Below are positions 1 to 10,736 of a DNA stretch of 64,000 bases, one piece after another. This stretch comes from Paracoccaceae bacterium. GTDB lineage: Bacteria; Pseudomonadota; Alphaproteobacteria; Rhizobiales; Stappiaceae. Within the stretch, counting starts at the first letter, position 1. Every line of letters starts with the position of its first letter. A program made the translations under genes and the position numbers. The notes below the pieces were generated by a model. It searched no databases, had not been told where the DNA came from, and worked only from the letters and a program-made list of their open reading frames with translations. The stretch spans positions 55,816-119,815 of the forward strand of contig PARB01000030.1 of assembly GCA_002709505.1 (NCBI GenBank). The letters run 5' to 3'.

Positions 1-816
1 GAGCTCTTCGAGGAGCTTCCCGAGGTCGGAGACCCGGAGCGGCCGCGGCTGGTGTTCTTCTTCGACGAGGCGCATCTCCTGTTCGACGAGGCGCCCAAGG
101 TGCTGGTGGAAAAGGTGGAACAGGTGGTGCGCCTGATCCGCTCCAAGGGCGTCGGCGTCTATTTCGTGACCCAGAACCCGCTCGACGTGCCGGACGAGGT
201 GCTGGCCCAGCTCGGCAACCGGGTGCAGCACGCGCTGCGCGCCTTCACCCCGCGCGAGCAAAAGGCCGTGCGCGCGGCGGCCGAGACCTTCCGCCCGAAC
301 CCGGATCTCGACACCGAACAGGTGATCATGGAGCTTGGCGTCGGCGAGGCGCTGGTCTCCACGCTGGAGAAGAAGGGCGTCCCCTCGGTCGTGCAGCGCA
401 CGCTGATCCGCCCGCCCTCCTCCCGCCTCGGCCCGCTGGAGGACGGTGAACGCCGCGAGATCGTCGCCGCCAGCCCGCTTGCCGGGATCTACGAGCGCAT
501 CGAGGACCGCGACTCGGCCTTCGAGGTGCTCAAGCGCCGGGCGGAGGAAGCCGCCCTGATGGAAGCGCGCCAGCTGGAGCGCGAAGCCGAAGAGGATCGC
601 CGGCGCGGCGAACCGCGGCGCACGCGCTCGGGGTTCGAGCTGCCCGACTTCGGCCGCGACGACCGCCCCAAGACCCGCCGGCGGACGACCACCCGCCGCT
701 CGCGAAGCGACAGCGTGGTGGAAACGGCGGCGAAATCCGTCGCCCGCTCGCTCGGCTCCGCACTCGGGCGCGCCCTGGTGCGCGGAATCATGGGGTCGTG
801 GAAACGGGGCTTCTGA
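1..816 (+). CDS. HerA-like/DUF853 ATPase (YjgR-type), C-terminal part, 5' truncated by window
   Basis: Frame open from base 1; Walker B-like [49 protein letters not shown] typical of DUF853 proteins. Confidence 0.85.
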   Translation, partial: ELFEELPEVGDPERPRLVFFFDEAHLLFDEAPKVLVEKVEQVVRLIRSKGVGVYFVTQNPLDVPDEVLAQLGNRVQHALRAFTPREQKAVRAAAETFRPNPDLDTEQVIMELGVGEALVSTLEKKGVPSVVQRTLIRPPSSRLGPLEDGERREIVAASPLAGIYERIEDRDSAFEVLKRRAEEAALMEARQLEREAEEDRRRGEPRRTRSGFELPDFGRDDRPKTRRRTTTRRSRSDSVVETAAKSVARSLGSALGRALVRGIMGSWKRGF

Positions 817-1162
817 GGTCGCGATTCCCCTGTGAGCGTCTGACCGGGTCCACCGGCTCGGCGCACCGGCGCCGCCCGCGGCGAAACCTCCCGTCGCGGG
901 GACGCGGCGGCAAGCCCACAGGCGCCGGAAAACGGCCACATTTATAATCCTGAGGAATTGACTCCAGTTTTATTGCGATTTATGCCGAGGCCATGACCCC
1001 CGGCGCGACCGCCGGCGGCAAACATCCGCGGCGCCCGACCCAGCCCATCCGCAAGGCCCGGCCCGCTCCCACGACATCAAGGAGAGATTGCGCGCGGGCG
1101 CCGCGCCACGGCGGAGCTGTGCCCGCTGCGGCACGCGCATGCCCGGCGCCGACCGGCACGCC

Positions 1163-3310
1163 ATGACCAACACCCGCACCCTCTTGCTCTGCGCCACCGC
1201 CCTTTGCGCCACGCTCGCCCCCTCGCTTCCCGCGCTCGCCGAAGACGCGCCCCTTTGGGGGCCGCATCTGGAGGTCGGCGGCAAGGTCGGCACGAAAACG
1301 GATGTCGGCGAGACGACGCTCTTCGTGCCGCTGTTCCAGACGTTCGACCGGCTGATCTACACCGACATTCGCGGCAGTTTCGGCTCGCCCGGATCGCAGG
1401 AATTCAACGCCGGTCTCGGCGTTCGCCAGATCATCGACAACCGCTGGATCGTCGGCGCCTACGGGTTCCTCGACTACCGTCGCTCACAGCACAACAACCA
1501 TTTCACGCAAGTGACCCTCGGCGCGGAAGCCATGAGCGAGCGTCTCGGCCTCAGCGCAAATGTCTATCTGCCGTTCGGCAAGACCGTGCATCAGGCCGCC
1601 GCGCATGATGCGGCAAGCGTCGGCGACGCCTCGATCACCGTGCGCGGCGGCGAGGAACGCGCGATGCGGGGCGTTGACGCGGAAGCCAGCGTCCTGACCG
1701 GCCTCAGCCTCCTGGGCGACGGCAGCGACGCGCTGTGGCTCCATGGCGGCGGCTACGCCTTCTGGGAGGACAAGGCCGATACGGTCTGGGGTCCGCGCGT
1801 GCGCGCCGAATACCGCGTCGACGACGTCCTTTTTGCGGGAAGCCGCGTCAGCCTCATCGCCGAATACCAGTATGACGAACCGCGCGGGTCGCAAGGCTTC
1901 CTCGGAGCGCGGCTCAGGCTGCCGCTGCAGCGCGTCGACGATGACGGTAGCTCCCGCCTTACCCCCCTGCAGAAGCGCATGACCGAAACCGTCACCCGCG
2001 ATGTCGACATCGTCGCCCAGGCCGGCGCCTTCGGCCGGGCGGTCACCGGCATCGACGCGGCGACCGGCAATGCGCTCGACGATCTCGCGATCATCGATCC
2101 GGCCGCCGGCGACCTCGCCCAGCAGATCGACGCGGCCGGCAGCAGCCGACAGGTGTTCATCAACGGATCGGGCGGCGAGATCGCCATCGACGACACGATC
2201 CGCCTCACCGCCAACCAGCGCGTCGCCGGTGCGTTCAATGTGCGCAACCCGCTCACCGGCCGGGTGATGCGGGTCGGCGACACACGGCTGCACGGGACCG
2301 ATGCGTCGCGTGATCTCTTCGCGATGGCCGACGATACCGCACTGTCCGGCCTGAGCCTCACCGGCGGACGGCACGCGGTCACCTCCGACGGCGCCGACCG
2401 CGTCGCGCTCGCGGATCTTTCGATTTCGGGCGTCGCCGGGGCGGGCATCAACTTCGAGAACGGCACTGGTCTGTCGGTGGCGCGCGTCGCGCTCTCCGAC
2501 ATCAGTTTCGAGGGCGCCAACGGCTTCAGCAACTTCGATCCGACGGCAACGCTCAGCGGTGTCGGCGTGCGTCTCAACCGGGCGAGCGACGTGACGATCA
2601 AGGCGGTCACCGCCGCCCGGGTGGGCATGGGCCTCTTCGCCAATGTCTCGCAGGACCTGACGCTAAGCGACATCGACATCTCCAACACCGCCAAGGAAGG
2701 CTTTGTCTTCCACTATGTCCATGGCGCGACGCTTGATCGGGTGAACGTTGCGCAGACGACGGCCGACGGCGCCGCCTTCGTCGCGTCGGGCGACATCGCC
2801 TACCGCAACTCGACGCTCTCCGGGCTGGGCGCGCTGCCCAACATCGGCAAGCGCAGCGGCATCAACATCTCCGCCTACAGCGGCGACGGCTCGATTATCG
2901 TCGGGGCGGAATCGAACACCGGCTATGACTTCGAGAACCTGACGATCTCCGGCGCCAGCAACAGCGGCATGATGATCATGGGCATTCGCGACTCACGCTT
3001 TGCCGACATCAAGATCTCCGACGTCGACATCATCGGCATCCAGCTCATGCAGATGCTCACCCCCTCGGACAACATCGCCTTCGACACCGTTTCAATCGAC
3101 GGCGCGGGACGCGCCGGCTTCTGGATGATGGGCGATTTCGCAAACCTCACCGGGACCGTCGCCGTCAGCGGAACCCCGGCACCCTGCGGCCGCTCGCCCT
3201 ACATGCCGACAACGCTGACGCAACCCGGCGGCGGCACGCTTGCAATCAACGGCGCGACCCTCGCCCCCGGAGACGTCGCGACCACCTGCGCTGCGGTCGC
3301 GAACTTCTAG
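1163..3310 (+). CDS. Inverse autotransporter (intimin/invasin-like beta-barrel) with C-terminal parallel beta-helix-like passenger
   Basis: Signal peptide MTNTRTLLLCATALCATLAPSLPALA; GGKVGTKTDVGETTLFVPLFQ...YTDIRGSFGSPGSQEFNAGLGVRQIIDNRWIVGAYGFLDYRRSQHNNHFTQVTLGAEAMSERLGLSANVYLPFG matches the inverse autotransporter beta domain pattern; C-terminus has repetitive beta-helix-like turns. Confidence 0.75.
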   Translation: MTNTRTLLLCATALCATLAPSLPALAEDAPLWGPHLEVGGKVGTKTDVGETTLFVPLFQTFDRLIYTDIRGSFGSPGSQEFNAGLGVRQIIDNRWIVGAYGFLDYRRSQHNNHFTQVTLGAEAMSERLGLSANVYLPFGKTVHQAAAHDAASVGDASITVRGGEERAMRGVDAEASVLTGLSLLGDGSDALWLHGGGYAFWEDKADTVWGPRVRAEYRVDDVLFAGSRVSLIAEYQYDEPRGSQGFLGARLRLPLQRVDDDGSSRLTPLQKRMTETVTRDVDIVAQAGAFGRAVTGIDAATGNALDDLAIIDPAAGDLAQQIDAAGSSRQVFINGSGGEIAIDDTIRLTANQRVAGAFNVRNPLTGRVMRVGDTRLHGTDASRDLFAMADDTALSGLSLTGGRHAVTSDGADRVALADLSISGVAGAGINFENGTGLSVARVALSDISFEGANGFSNFDPTATLSGVGVRLNRASDVTIKAVTAARVGMGLFANVSQDLTLSDIDISNTAKEGFVFHYVHGATLDRVNVAQTTADGAAFVASGDIAYRNSTLSGLGALPNIGKRSGINISAYSGDGSIIVGAESNTGYDFENLTISGASNSGMMIMGIRDSRFADIKISDVDIIGIQLMQMLTPSDNIAFDTVSIDGAGRAGFWMMGDFANLTGTVAVSGTPAPCGRSPYMPTTLTQPGGGTLAINGATLAPGDVATTCAAVANF

Positions 3311-3334
3311 ACGGGAACGCGCATTCCGAAACCG

Positions 3335-3363
3335 GCCGGCGGGGGAGGAACCCTCCCGCCGGC
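3335..3363 (+). terminator. Hairpin downstream of inverse autotransporter (no clear U-run)
   Basis: gccggcggg (3335-3343) / cccgccggc (3355-3363). Confidence 0.45.
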
Positions 3364-3527
3364 TCTCGGTGTTTTCACCGCGCCTGCCTTCAGAGGCCGG
3401 GATATGCATATCGACAGCCCCCTCCCCTTGCCACGTCCTGCGTTCTGGCGCAGTGTTGCGGTCCCCGATTTGGCGTCTGGCACGGGTTTCCCGGCGCGGC
3501 GCAATCCTTTCATACCGGAGCAGTTTC

Positions 3528-4919
3528 ATGTCCCAACTCGACCGGGTCCTGTCGCGCATTGACGCCGATTTCGACGCCTCGTTGTCCCGCCTGTTCGACC
3601 TGTTGAAGATCAAGAGCATTTCAACCGACCCGGCGTTCAAGGGCGACTGCCGCGCCGCCGCCGACTGGCTGGCGCGCGAACTGACCGGGATCGGCATTGC
3701 CGCAACCGTGCGCGACACCGACGGCCATCCGATGGTGGTCGGTCACAAGACCGACACGGACAAGCCCGGCCCGCATGTGCTGTTCTACGGCCACTACGAC
3801 GTGCAGCCCGTCGACCCGCTCGACCTTTGGGAATGCGATCCATTCGAGCCGCGCGTCGTCACCCGCGAGGACGGCAGCAAGATCATCGTCGCGCGGGGTG
3901 CTGCCGACGACAAGGGCCAGCTGATGACCTTCGTGGAGGCCGCGCGCGCCTGGATCGCGGAGACCGGCGGGCTGCCGGTCAGCGTCTCGGTGCTGCTGGA
4001 GGGCGAGGAGGAAAGCGGCTCGCCGTCGCTGCATCCCTTCCTGGAGGCCAATCAGGACGAACTCTCCTGCGATCTGGCGCTTGTCTGCGACACCGGCATG
4101 TGGGACCGCGAGACGCCGGCGATCACCACCATGCTGCGCGGGCTCGTCGGCGAGCAGATCACCATCACCGCCGCCGACCGCGACCTGCATTCGGGCATGT
4201 ACGGGGGCGCCGCGCGCAATCCGATCCATGTGCTGAGCGACATCATCGCCGGACTGCACGATGAAAACGGCAAGGTGACGCTGCCGCATTTCTATGACGG
4301 CGTGATCGACATGCCGGAGGACGTCACCGCGCTGTGGGACAAGCTCGGCTTCGATCACGAGGCGTTCCTGGGCGGCGTCAACCTCAAGCATCCGGCAGGC
4401 GAGGCCGACCGCAGCGCGCTGGAGCACATCTGGACGCGGCCGACCTGCGAGATCAACGGCATCTGGGGCGGATATACCGGCGCCGGCTTCAAGACCGTGA
4501 TCCCCTCGCAGGCGCATGCCAAGATTTCCTTCCGCCTGGTCGGCGATCAGGACCCCGACCAGATCCGCCTCGCCTTCCGCACCTATGTGCGCGAGCAGCT
4601 GCCGGACGACTGCGAGGTCACCTTCTCCAAGCACGGCGGCAGCCCGGCGCTCAGGCTTGATTTCGACAGCCCTGCGCTCGCCAAGGGCCGCAAGGCACTC
4701 TCCGAGGAATGGGGCAAGGAAGCCGCGCTGATCGGCTGCGGCGGCTCGATCCCCATCGTCGGCGACTTCAAGTCGATGCTCGGCATGGATTCCATGCTGA
4801 TCGGCTTCGGCCTCGACGACGACAAGGTGCATTCGCCCAACGAGAAATACGAAATGTCGAGCTACCACAAGGGCATCCGCTCCTGGGCCCGCGTGCTCGA
4901 CGCGCTTTCGCGGGACTGA
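3528..4919 (+). CDS. M20 family dipeptidase / metallopeptidase
   Basis: ATG at 3528 in the 3240..4919 ORF; VLFYGHYDVQPVDP, GAADDKGQ, LEGEEESGSPSL, RDLHSGMYGG motifs. Confidence 0.9.
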   Translation: MSQLDRVLSRIDADFDASLSRLFDLLKIKSISTDPAFKGDCRAAADWLARELTGIGIAATVRDTDGHPMVVGHKTDTDKPGPHVLFYGHYDVQPVDPLDLWECDPFEPRVVTREDGSKIIVARGAADDKGQLMTFVEAARAWIAETGGLPVSVSVLLEGEEESGSPSLHPFLEANQDELSCDLALVCDTGMWDRETPAITTMLRGLVGEQITITAADRDLHSGMYGGAARNPIHVLSDIIAGLHDENGKVTLPHFYDGVIDMPEDVTALWDKLGFDHEAFLGGVNLKHPAGEADRSALEHIWTRPTCEINGIWGGYTGAGFKTVIPSQAHAKISFRLVGDQDPDQIRLAFRTYVREQLPDDCEVTFSKHGGSPALRLDFDSPALAKGRKALSEEWGKEAALIGCGGSIPIVGDFKSMLGMDSMLIGFGLDDDKVHSPNEKYEMSSYHKGIRSWARVLDALSRD

Positions 4920-4930
4920 CACAGACAGCG

Positions 4931-4956
4931 CCGCGGCCCGTGTGTTCGGGCCGCGG
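4931..4956. other. Intergenic perfect hairpin between M20 and LOG genes
   Basis: ccgcggccc (4931-4939) / gggccgcgg (4948-4956). Confidence 0.5.
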
Positions 4957-4982
4957 TGCCCGACGACACGACGGGACATCCG

Positions 4983-5564
4983 ATGAAATCGATTTGCGTC
5001 TTCTGCGGCTCCAGCATGGGCCGGCGGCCGGACTATGAAGAGGCAGCGGCCGAAACCGGACGCGCCATCGCGCGCAGCGGCCGGCGTCTCGTCTATGGCG
5101 GCGCCAAGGTCGGGCTGATGGGCGTTGTCGCCGATGCCGCCCTTGCCGAGGGCGGCGAGGTGATCGGCGTGCTGCCGGTCGCGCTGGAAAAGAAGGAACT
5201 GGCGCACGAAGGCCTGAGCGCCCTTCACGTCGTCTCCTCCATGCATGAGCGCAAGGCGATGATGGCCGACCTGTCGGACGGCTTCATCGCGCTTCCCGGC
5301 GGCGCCGGGACGATGGAGGAACTGTTCGAGATCTGGACCTGGGGCCAGCTCGGCTACCACCGCAAGCCCTGCGGCCTGCTGAATGTCTCGGGCTTCTACG
5401 ACGGACTGCTCGCCTTCCTCGACCTGCAGCGCGACGAGGAGTTCGTGCGCCCGGAAATGCGGGCGATGGTGGCGGTGGAGGAAACCCCCGACGCCCTGAT
5501 CGCGGCCTTCGAGCGCTATCAGGCGCCGAAGACGCCGAAATGGATCAAGCGCAGCGAGACCTGA
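4983..5564 (+). CDS. LOG family protein (TIGR00730 Rossmann fold)
   Basis: VFCGSSMG, LVYGGAKVGLMG, ALPGGAGTMEELFE (PGGxGTxxE motif). Confidence 0.92.
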   Translation: MKSICVFCGSSMGRRPDYEEAAAETGRAIARSGRRLVYGGAKVGLMGVVADAALAEGGEVIGVLPVALEKKELAHEGLSALHVVSSMHERKAMMADLSDGFIALPGGAGTMEELFEIWTWGQLGYHRKPCGLLNVSGFYDGLLAFLDLQRDEEFVRPEMRAMVAVEETPDALIAAFERYQAPKTPKWIKRSET

Positions 5565-5599
5565 GACGGCGACCGGCGTTCACCGCCGCCGCGCGTCCC

Positions 5600-6280
5600 T
5601 CAGCTGAGCGCCAGCAGGCCATTGAGGTCGCTGAGCACCGCCGCCGGCGGCAGGTCGGTGTATTCATCCGCCGCGCCGGCCCGGTTCACCCAGACGGTGC
5701 GGAAGCCGAAGGCGGTGGCACCGGCAATGTCCCAGCGGTTCGACGACTGGAAGGACACGGCCTCCGGATAGACGCGGAAGTGGTTGGTGACGATCTCGTA
5801 GACGTCCTGACGGGTCTTGTAGGTCTTCAGCAGGTCGGTGGAAAACACCTCGTCCAGCAGATCGTCGATGCCGGCAGCGCGCGCCGCCGATTCCAGCATC
5901 GCCGGCGAGCCGTTGGACAGGATCGCGAGACGATGGCCGTCGTCCTTCAGGCGCTTCAGGACGGTGGGAACCTCCGGGTAGCAGTCGAGCTTCCAGTAGG
6001 CGTCGAGAAGACGCTGGCGAAGCTCCGCGTCGTTCTTTCCAACGATCGCCATCGCCGTGTCGAGCGCCTGTTCGGTCAGCGTCCAGAAATCGAGGTAGCG
6101 GTCCATCAGGGCGCGCGTCCAGGAGTATTCCAGCTGCTTGTCGCGCCACACCGACGACAGCCGCTGCGCCTCCGGCCCCAGGTCTCCGGCATAGCGGCGC
6201 ACCGCCGCGTGCACGTCGAAAAGCGTGCCATAGGCATCGAAGACGAAAGCGGAAACGGGCTTGGACGACGGATGCGACAT
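5600..6280 (-). CDS. Haloacid dehalogenase type II (HAD superfamily)
   Basis: VFDAYGTLFDVHAAV, LSNGSPAML, SSNRWDIAGATAFGFRTVWVNR; ATG chosen at MSHPSSKPV. Confidence 0.88.
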   Translation of the reverse strand: MSHPSSKPVSAFVFDAYGTLFDVHAAVRRYAGDLGPEAQRLSSVWRDKQLEYSWTRALMDRYLDFWTLTEQALDTAMAIVGKNDAELRQRLLDAYWKLDCYPEVPTVLKRLKDDGHRLAILSNGSPAMLESAARAAGIDDLLDEVFSTDLLKTYKTRQDVYEIVTNHFRVYPEAVSFQSSNRWDIAGATAFGFRTVWVNRAGAADEYTDLPPAAVLSDLNGLLALS

Positions 6281-6586
6281 GGGCGGGCCTCGGTTGGTTG
6301 CCGATTTTTTGTTCAGATGCCGAGCAAACAGCCATCGCCGCTTGAGGTCAATGCTTTTGTGCAGCGCACAAAAGCCTGGCACGACAGCCCGCCTGCGTCG
6401 GGAGGAACATGCCGGGGGACAAATTCCGGAAATTGCCGGTAGGCGGTCGATCGTATTTCCTCATCGGGGAATTTCAGAACTTTCCGTCTCTTTTTACCGT
6501 TAAGCGCGGCAGGGTCTTGACCTGACAGAGGGATCGGCGTTCGATCCCGACCATTCACGAATTTGAATTCAATCAAGGAGAGCGGT

Positions 6587-7444
6587 ATGGCCGAGTGGTC
6601 GCAGACCTGGAACTGGATCGACGGGCAGTGGCTGGATGGCAATCCGTCGATGATGGGCCCGCGCAGCCATGCATCCTGGCTGGGGTCGAGCGTCTTCGAC
6701 GGTGCGCGCGGTTTTGACGGCCTGACGCCGGATCTGGACCTGCATTGCCAGCGACTGAACGATTCCTGCGTCGCGCTCGGCATGAAGCCGACGATGAAGG
6801 TCGGCGAGATGATCGAGCTTGCCCAAGAGGGCATGGCGAAATTCGCGCCGGGAACGGCCGTCTACATCAAGCCGATGTATTGGGCGGAAGGCGAAGGTCC
6901 CGGCGTGATCGCGCCGGATCCCGACAGCACCCGCTTCTGCATGTGCCTGTTCGAGGCCGCCATGGCCCCGGCCGACACCGCGATCACGCTCACGCTCTCG
7001 CCGTTCCGCAGGCCGACGCTGGAGACCATGCCGGTCAACGCCAAGGCGGGGTGTCTCTACCCCAACAACGCGCGCGCCATCGTCGAGGCCAGGTCGCGCG
7101 GCTTCGACAATGCGATCGTGCTCGACATGCTTGGCAATGTCGCCGAGCTGACCACCGCAAATGTCTTCATGGTGAAGGACGGCGAGGTGCACACCCCGGC
7201 GTGGAACGGCACCTTCCTGAACGGCATCACCCGCCAGCGCGTCATCAAGCTCCTGCGCGATGCGGGAACCGTCGTGCATGAGCGCACGCTCGGCTACGGC
7301 GATTTCCTCGATGCCGACGAGATCTTCTCCACCGGCAACTACTTCAAGGTGGTCCCGGTGAAGCGCATCGAGGACCGCGACATGGAGCCGGGTCCCATGG
7401 CCGCGCGCGCGCGCGAACTCTACTGGGACTTCGCAAAGGGCTGA
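6587..7444 (+). CDS. Branched-chain amino acid aminotransferase family
   Basis: SSVFDGARGFDG, KAGCLYPNNARAIVEARSRGFDNAIVLDMLGNVAELTTANVF, fold-type IV PLP signature. Confidence 0.88.
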   Translation: MAEWSQTWNWIDGQWLDGNPSMMGPRSHASWLGSSVFDGARGFDGLTPDLDLHCQRLNDSCVALGMKPTMKVGEMIELAQEGMAKFAPGTAVYIKPMYWAEGEGPGVIAPDPDSTRFCMCLFEAAMAPADTAITLTLSPFRRPTLETMPVNAKAGCLYPNNARAIVEARSRGFDNAIVLDMLGNVAELTTANVFMVKDGEVHTPAWNGTFLNGITRQRVIKLLRDAGTVVHERTLGYGDFLDADEIFSTGNYFKVVPVKRIEDRDMEPGPMAARARELYWDFAKG

Positions 7445-7476
7445 GACGCGGTCTATTCGTCCGGCGTGCGTTTCGA

Positions 7477-8655
7477 TCAGGCGCGCGCCGGGCGCAGCGT
7501 CAGGAGTGCCGCGACCACGAGAAGAGCCGCCGCGCACAGCGACGGCCAGAAGAAGCTTCCGGTCAGGTCGGCGGCATAGCCGGCAAGGGTCGGCCCCAGC
7601 ATCTGCCCCAGCCCGAAGCAGGCGGTCATCATCCCGAGCACCGTCTTCGGCTCGCCGCCCGACAGGCGCCGCGCCTCGACCAGGCCGAGCGAGGTGATGC
7701 CCATGAAGGTGCCGCCGAGGAGAACCGCCGCGAGGACGGCGCCGGCCGCGCCCGGAACCAGCACGCTTGCGGCAACGCCGACCGCCTCCACCGCACAGGC
7801 CAGCGAAAAGGCGCGCATGCCGCCGAGCCGCGCCGACACGCGCCCCCAGATCCAGACCGAGACCGCCGCCGATACGCCGACCGCCGTCCAGGCCGGCGTT
7901 TCGTAGACGGAGAGCGTTTGCGACGCGCGCAGAATACTGGTGAGAAAGGTCGCGGTCACGACGTAGCCGACCCCGAAGAGCGCATAGGCAACGGCAAGCC
8001 GGACCAGCGCCGGGGACGGGCGGGCGATGCGCGCAGCAGGCGCCGGCGCCGCGTCCGCCGCAGATGGACGAGGCTCGACGGCGTCATCGCTCGCAACCAG
8101 GCAGATCCAGGCACCGATGCCCAGCACCCCGGCAAGCGCGCCGGCGCCGATCCATTGCCCCTGCCACGCCGCTCCGCTACGGACAAGCACACCGACCAGA
8201 ACCGCAGACACCGCGATCCCGACACCGACGCCGGCGAAATGCAGGGCGGCAAGGCCCGTCCTGTTCATGCGCGCCAGGCGCTCTAGCACCAGTGTCGAGG
8301 AAAACACGAGAACCCCGGCGCTGGCGATGCCGCCCAGGAAGCGCCAGAGGGCGAGAACCGGCAGCGCCGCATCCATGGCCATGAGGCCGGTGGTCGCCAC
8401 GCTGGCGATGAGGCTTGCGCGAAAGCCGCTGCGCACGGCGGATCCGGCAAGCGACATGGCGGCAAGCGCGCCGACCAGATAGCCGAGGAAATTGGCCGAA
8501 GCGACCATCCCCGCCTCGGACGCACTCAAGGGGATTTCCGCACTCATCGAGGGAAGGATCGGCGTCAGGGCAAAGCGGCCGATCCCCATCGCAACCGCAA
8601 GCGCGCACAGGCCGCCGAGAGCAAGCCGCACGGGCGAACCGCCAGCCGCAGGCAT
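7477..8655 (-). CDS. YbfB/YjiJ family MFS transporter
   Basis: ALAVAMGIGRFALTPILPSM, multiple TM segments; ATG at MPAAGGSPV. Confidence 0.85.
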   Translation of the reverse strand: MPAAGGSPVRLALGGLCALAVAMGIGRFALTPILPSMSAEIPLSASEAGMVASANFLGYLVGALAAMSLAGSAVRSGFRASLIASVATTGLMAMDAALPVLALWRFLGGIASAGVLVFSSTLVLERLARMNRTGLAALHFAGVGVGIAVSAVLVGVLVRSGAAWQGQWIGAGALAGVLGIGAWICLVASDDAVEPRPSAADAAPAPAARIARPSPALVRLAVAYALFGVGYVVTATFLTSILRASQTLSVYETPAWTAVGVSAAVSVWIWGRVSARLGGMRAFSLACAVEAVGVAASVLVPGAAGAVLAAVLLGGTFMGITSLGLVEARRLSGGEPKTVLGMMTACFGLGQMLGPTLAGYAADLTGSFFWPSLCAAALLVVAALLTLRPARA

Positions 8656-8886
8656 TATAGGGGTCTCCCGACGGAGGCCGGCGCCCGCCGTTTCGCGACC
8701 ACGCGCGACACGGCACCATGTCGCGCTTTGCGTGAACCGTCCCGGAAATATCGAGCAAGGGGAGCGGAAGTGCCGTTCATTTTGAGTGTCTTTCGCGGGC
8801 CCGGCGACAGGTGGGGAAAAAGCGGCCAATACCAGAGGCACGCTTGTACCACGAGGAACGTCATCCCTCCATCGGCAGTCGGCCGG

Positions 8887-9339
8887 TCAGCCTTTCAACC
8901 ACATTTCGGCATTCTCGAACGGCATGCCCTCGTCATCCTCGGCCCGTCGCGACCGCTCCGTGAAGCCGAGCGCCTCGTAGAACGCGTAGGCCCGTGCGTT
9001 CGCGGTATAGACCTCCAGCCCCAGTTCGCCCTTGCGTTGCAGTGCATGCGCGATCAGCGCCCGTCCGATCCCCTGTCCATGATGGCGCGGCGTGACGAAC
9101 AGCCCGCCAATGAAACTGTCGAGCAGACTGATAAAGCCGACAGGCTGCGATCCCCGACAGGCCACCCAGGTTTCCGAATTGGGGAGATACTCGCTCTCGA
9201 TCAGTGCGCGCTGCTCACGCAGGCGATCCCGGCCGACGAAGGCATGTGCCTGAAGCGAAGCCTCGAGCCAGATGCCCGACAGCGTTTCAAGGTCCGTCGC
9301 GGCGTCATAGGCGCGGATGTGCGTTTCAAGGAGAGTCAT
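8887..9339 (-). CDS. GNAT family N-acetyltransferase
   Basis: FVTPRHHGQGIGRALIAHA, LEVYTANARAYAFYEALGF. Confidence 0.88.
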   Translation of the reverse strand: MTLLETHIRAYDAATDLETLSGIWLEASLQAHAFVGRDRLREQRALIESEYLPNSETWVACRGSQPVGFISLLDSFIGGLFVTPRHHGQGIGRALIAHALQRKGELGLEVYTANARAYAFYEALGFTERSRRAEDDEGMPFENAEMWLKG

Positions 9340-9523
9340 GATGGCTGCGGAGACACGCCTGCGATCCGGTGGAGGGAAAACCCCATGCGCTCGAAACGAG
9401 CCCTGGCTCCTGCCCTGACACTTGCAACACCAGTGGGTAGGCGAAACGCAGGCGCCGGCAGTCGACCGGCGCCCCTTCGTTCAGATGCGTCTGGCGCGGG
9501 TCAGACGATCCGCGCCGGGCGGT

Positions 9524-10246
9524 TCACAGCCGGATCTGCCCGTAGCGCAGCGCCTCGACGACCGTATGCGTCTTGTTGGACGCATTCAGCTTGGCGCTCG
9601 CGTTTTGAAGATGGGCATGCACGGTGCGTTGCGAGATGTCGAGCAGCCCGGCGATGTCGCTGGCGGTCTTGCCAAGGGCGGTGAGTTCGAGCACCCGGCG
9701 TTCGCGTGCGGAGAGATCCCCCGGCCGCTGCGCCGAAATCACGCCCAGATCGATCAGCCGGCGGAAGGCGGCGTTGCAGATCAGTTCCAGATTGGACAAC
9801 TCGATCTTGCCGGCTTCCAGATGGGAGCCGCCGCCCAGAACGAGCGCCTGGAACGGATGCGTCTCGGTCACCGGAACCACCACCACGCGCGTGTCGCGAC
9901 CGAGCGATGCAAGCAGTTCGGAATGCGACATGTCGCCTTCGGTCACATCCCAGATGAACGGGCGGTTGCGCATGAGGCCCAGCATCAACGCGCTGTCATC
10001 CGCATCGAGATCGGAGCGTTCGATACCGCCGGCGCGATTGTCAGCCCAGCGGAACCTGTGCACCAGTCCGGAAATCGGCCGGTTGGGCATTGGAAGCCCT
10101 GCCGCGAGGATATGGGTCGCACCCAACCGGCGCAACTGGGTCTCAATGATATCAAGGACATGCTTTCCGGTCTGGGCGTCGGCGATTGCCTGTGCCCGCG
10201 CCTGCATTTCCGTAGGGTCAGCCATGCGTTCCTGCCTTTCCGTCAT
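9524..10246 (-). CDS. LuxR-family regulator with N-terminal autoinducer-binding-like domain (LuxR solo)
   Basis: C-terminal LSARERRVLELTALGKTASDIAGLLDISQRTVHAHLQNASAKLNASNKTHTVVEALRYG; N-terminal W/D/P pattern of Autoind_bind; no luxI adjacent. Confidence 0.82.
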   Translation of the reverse strand: MTERQERMADPTEMQARAQAIADAQTGKHVLDIIETQLRRLGATHILAAGLPMPNRPISGLVHRFRWADNRAGGIERSDLDADDSALMLGLMRNRPFIWDVTEGDMSHSELLASLGRDTRVVVVPVTETHPFQALVLGGGSHLEAGKIELSNLELICNAAFRRLIDLGVISAQRPGDLSARERRVLELTALGKTASDIAGLLDISQRTVHAHLQNASAKLNASNKTHTVVEALRYGQIRL

Positions 10247-10705
10247 CTCGCCAAGGCTCCTGGAGAGCCCGGACGATCCTGTCGGTCGATTCGAACCACA
10301 TTCACTGCGTCAAAATCGCAGGACGCCCCGCTCGAAACCGATGTCCCAGCAACATCGACCCGCCTCGTCCGTACACCATCCCCCGATGGATATTTCCCGA
10401 AAAAACGTCTCACCAGACTATACCTCAGCCCTGTCCCAATCCAGAATCTTTGCCAATGTCGTTGTTTTGACCCGGACCACCCCCGAGGCACCGGCTCCGC
10501 CCGGATCGCTGTGGAAATCCGATTAACCGATTCTGGAAACCACACGATCCCATTGGCAAGGCTTTACTTTTTTCAGATGACCGAAACCAGCTTATCGCGA
10601 CGATTGTGTTGATTAAAAGGACGTATTAATGTTTTTTGCAACCTTAACGTTAACAAATCGTTTCCGGCTTTGGCGCATTCTTACTGACCTGCCATCAAGT
10701 AACAG

Positions 10706-10736
10706 TGTCAATTTTGACAGTATCGTCAAAGTTGAC
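10706..10736. promoter_or_regulatory. Two tandem palindromic operator-like sites
   Basis: TGTCAATTTTGACA (10706-10719) and GTCAAAGTTGAC (10725-10736) in an AT-rich intergenic region. Confidence 0.45.

Noticed and set aside
3621-5360. 579-aa minus ORF
   Set aside because: Antisense to M20 hydrolase and LOG genes; shadow ORF.
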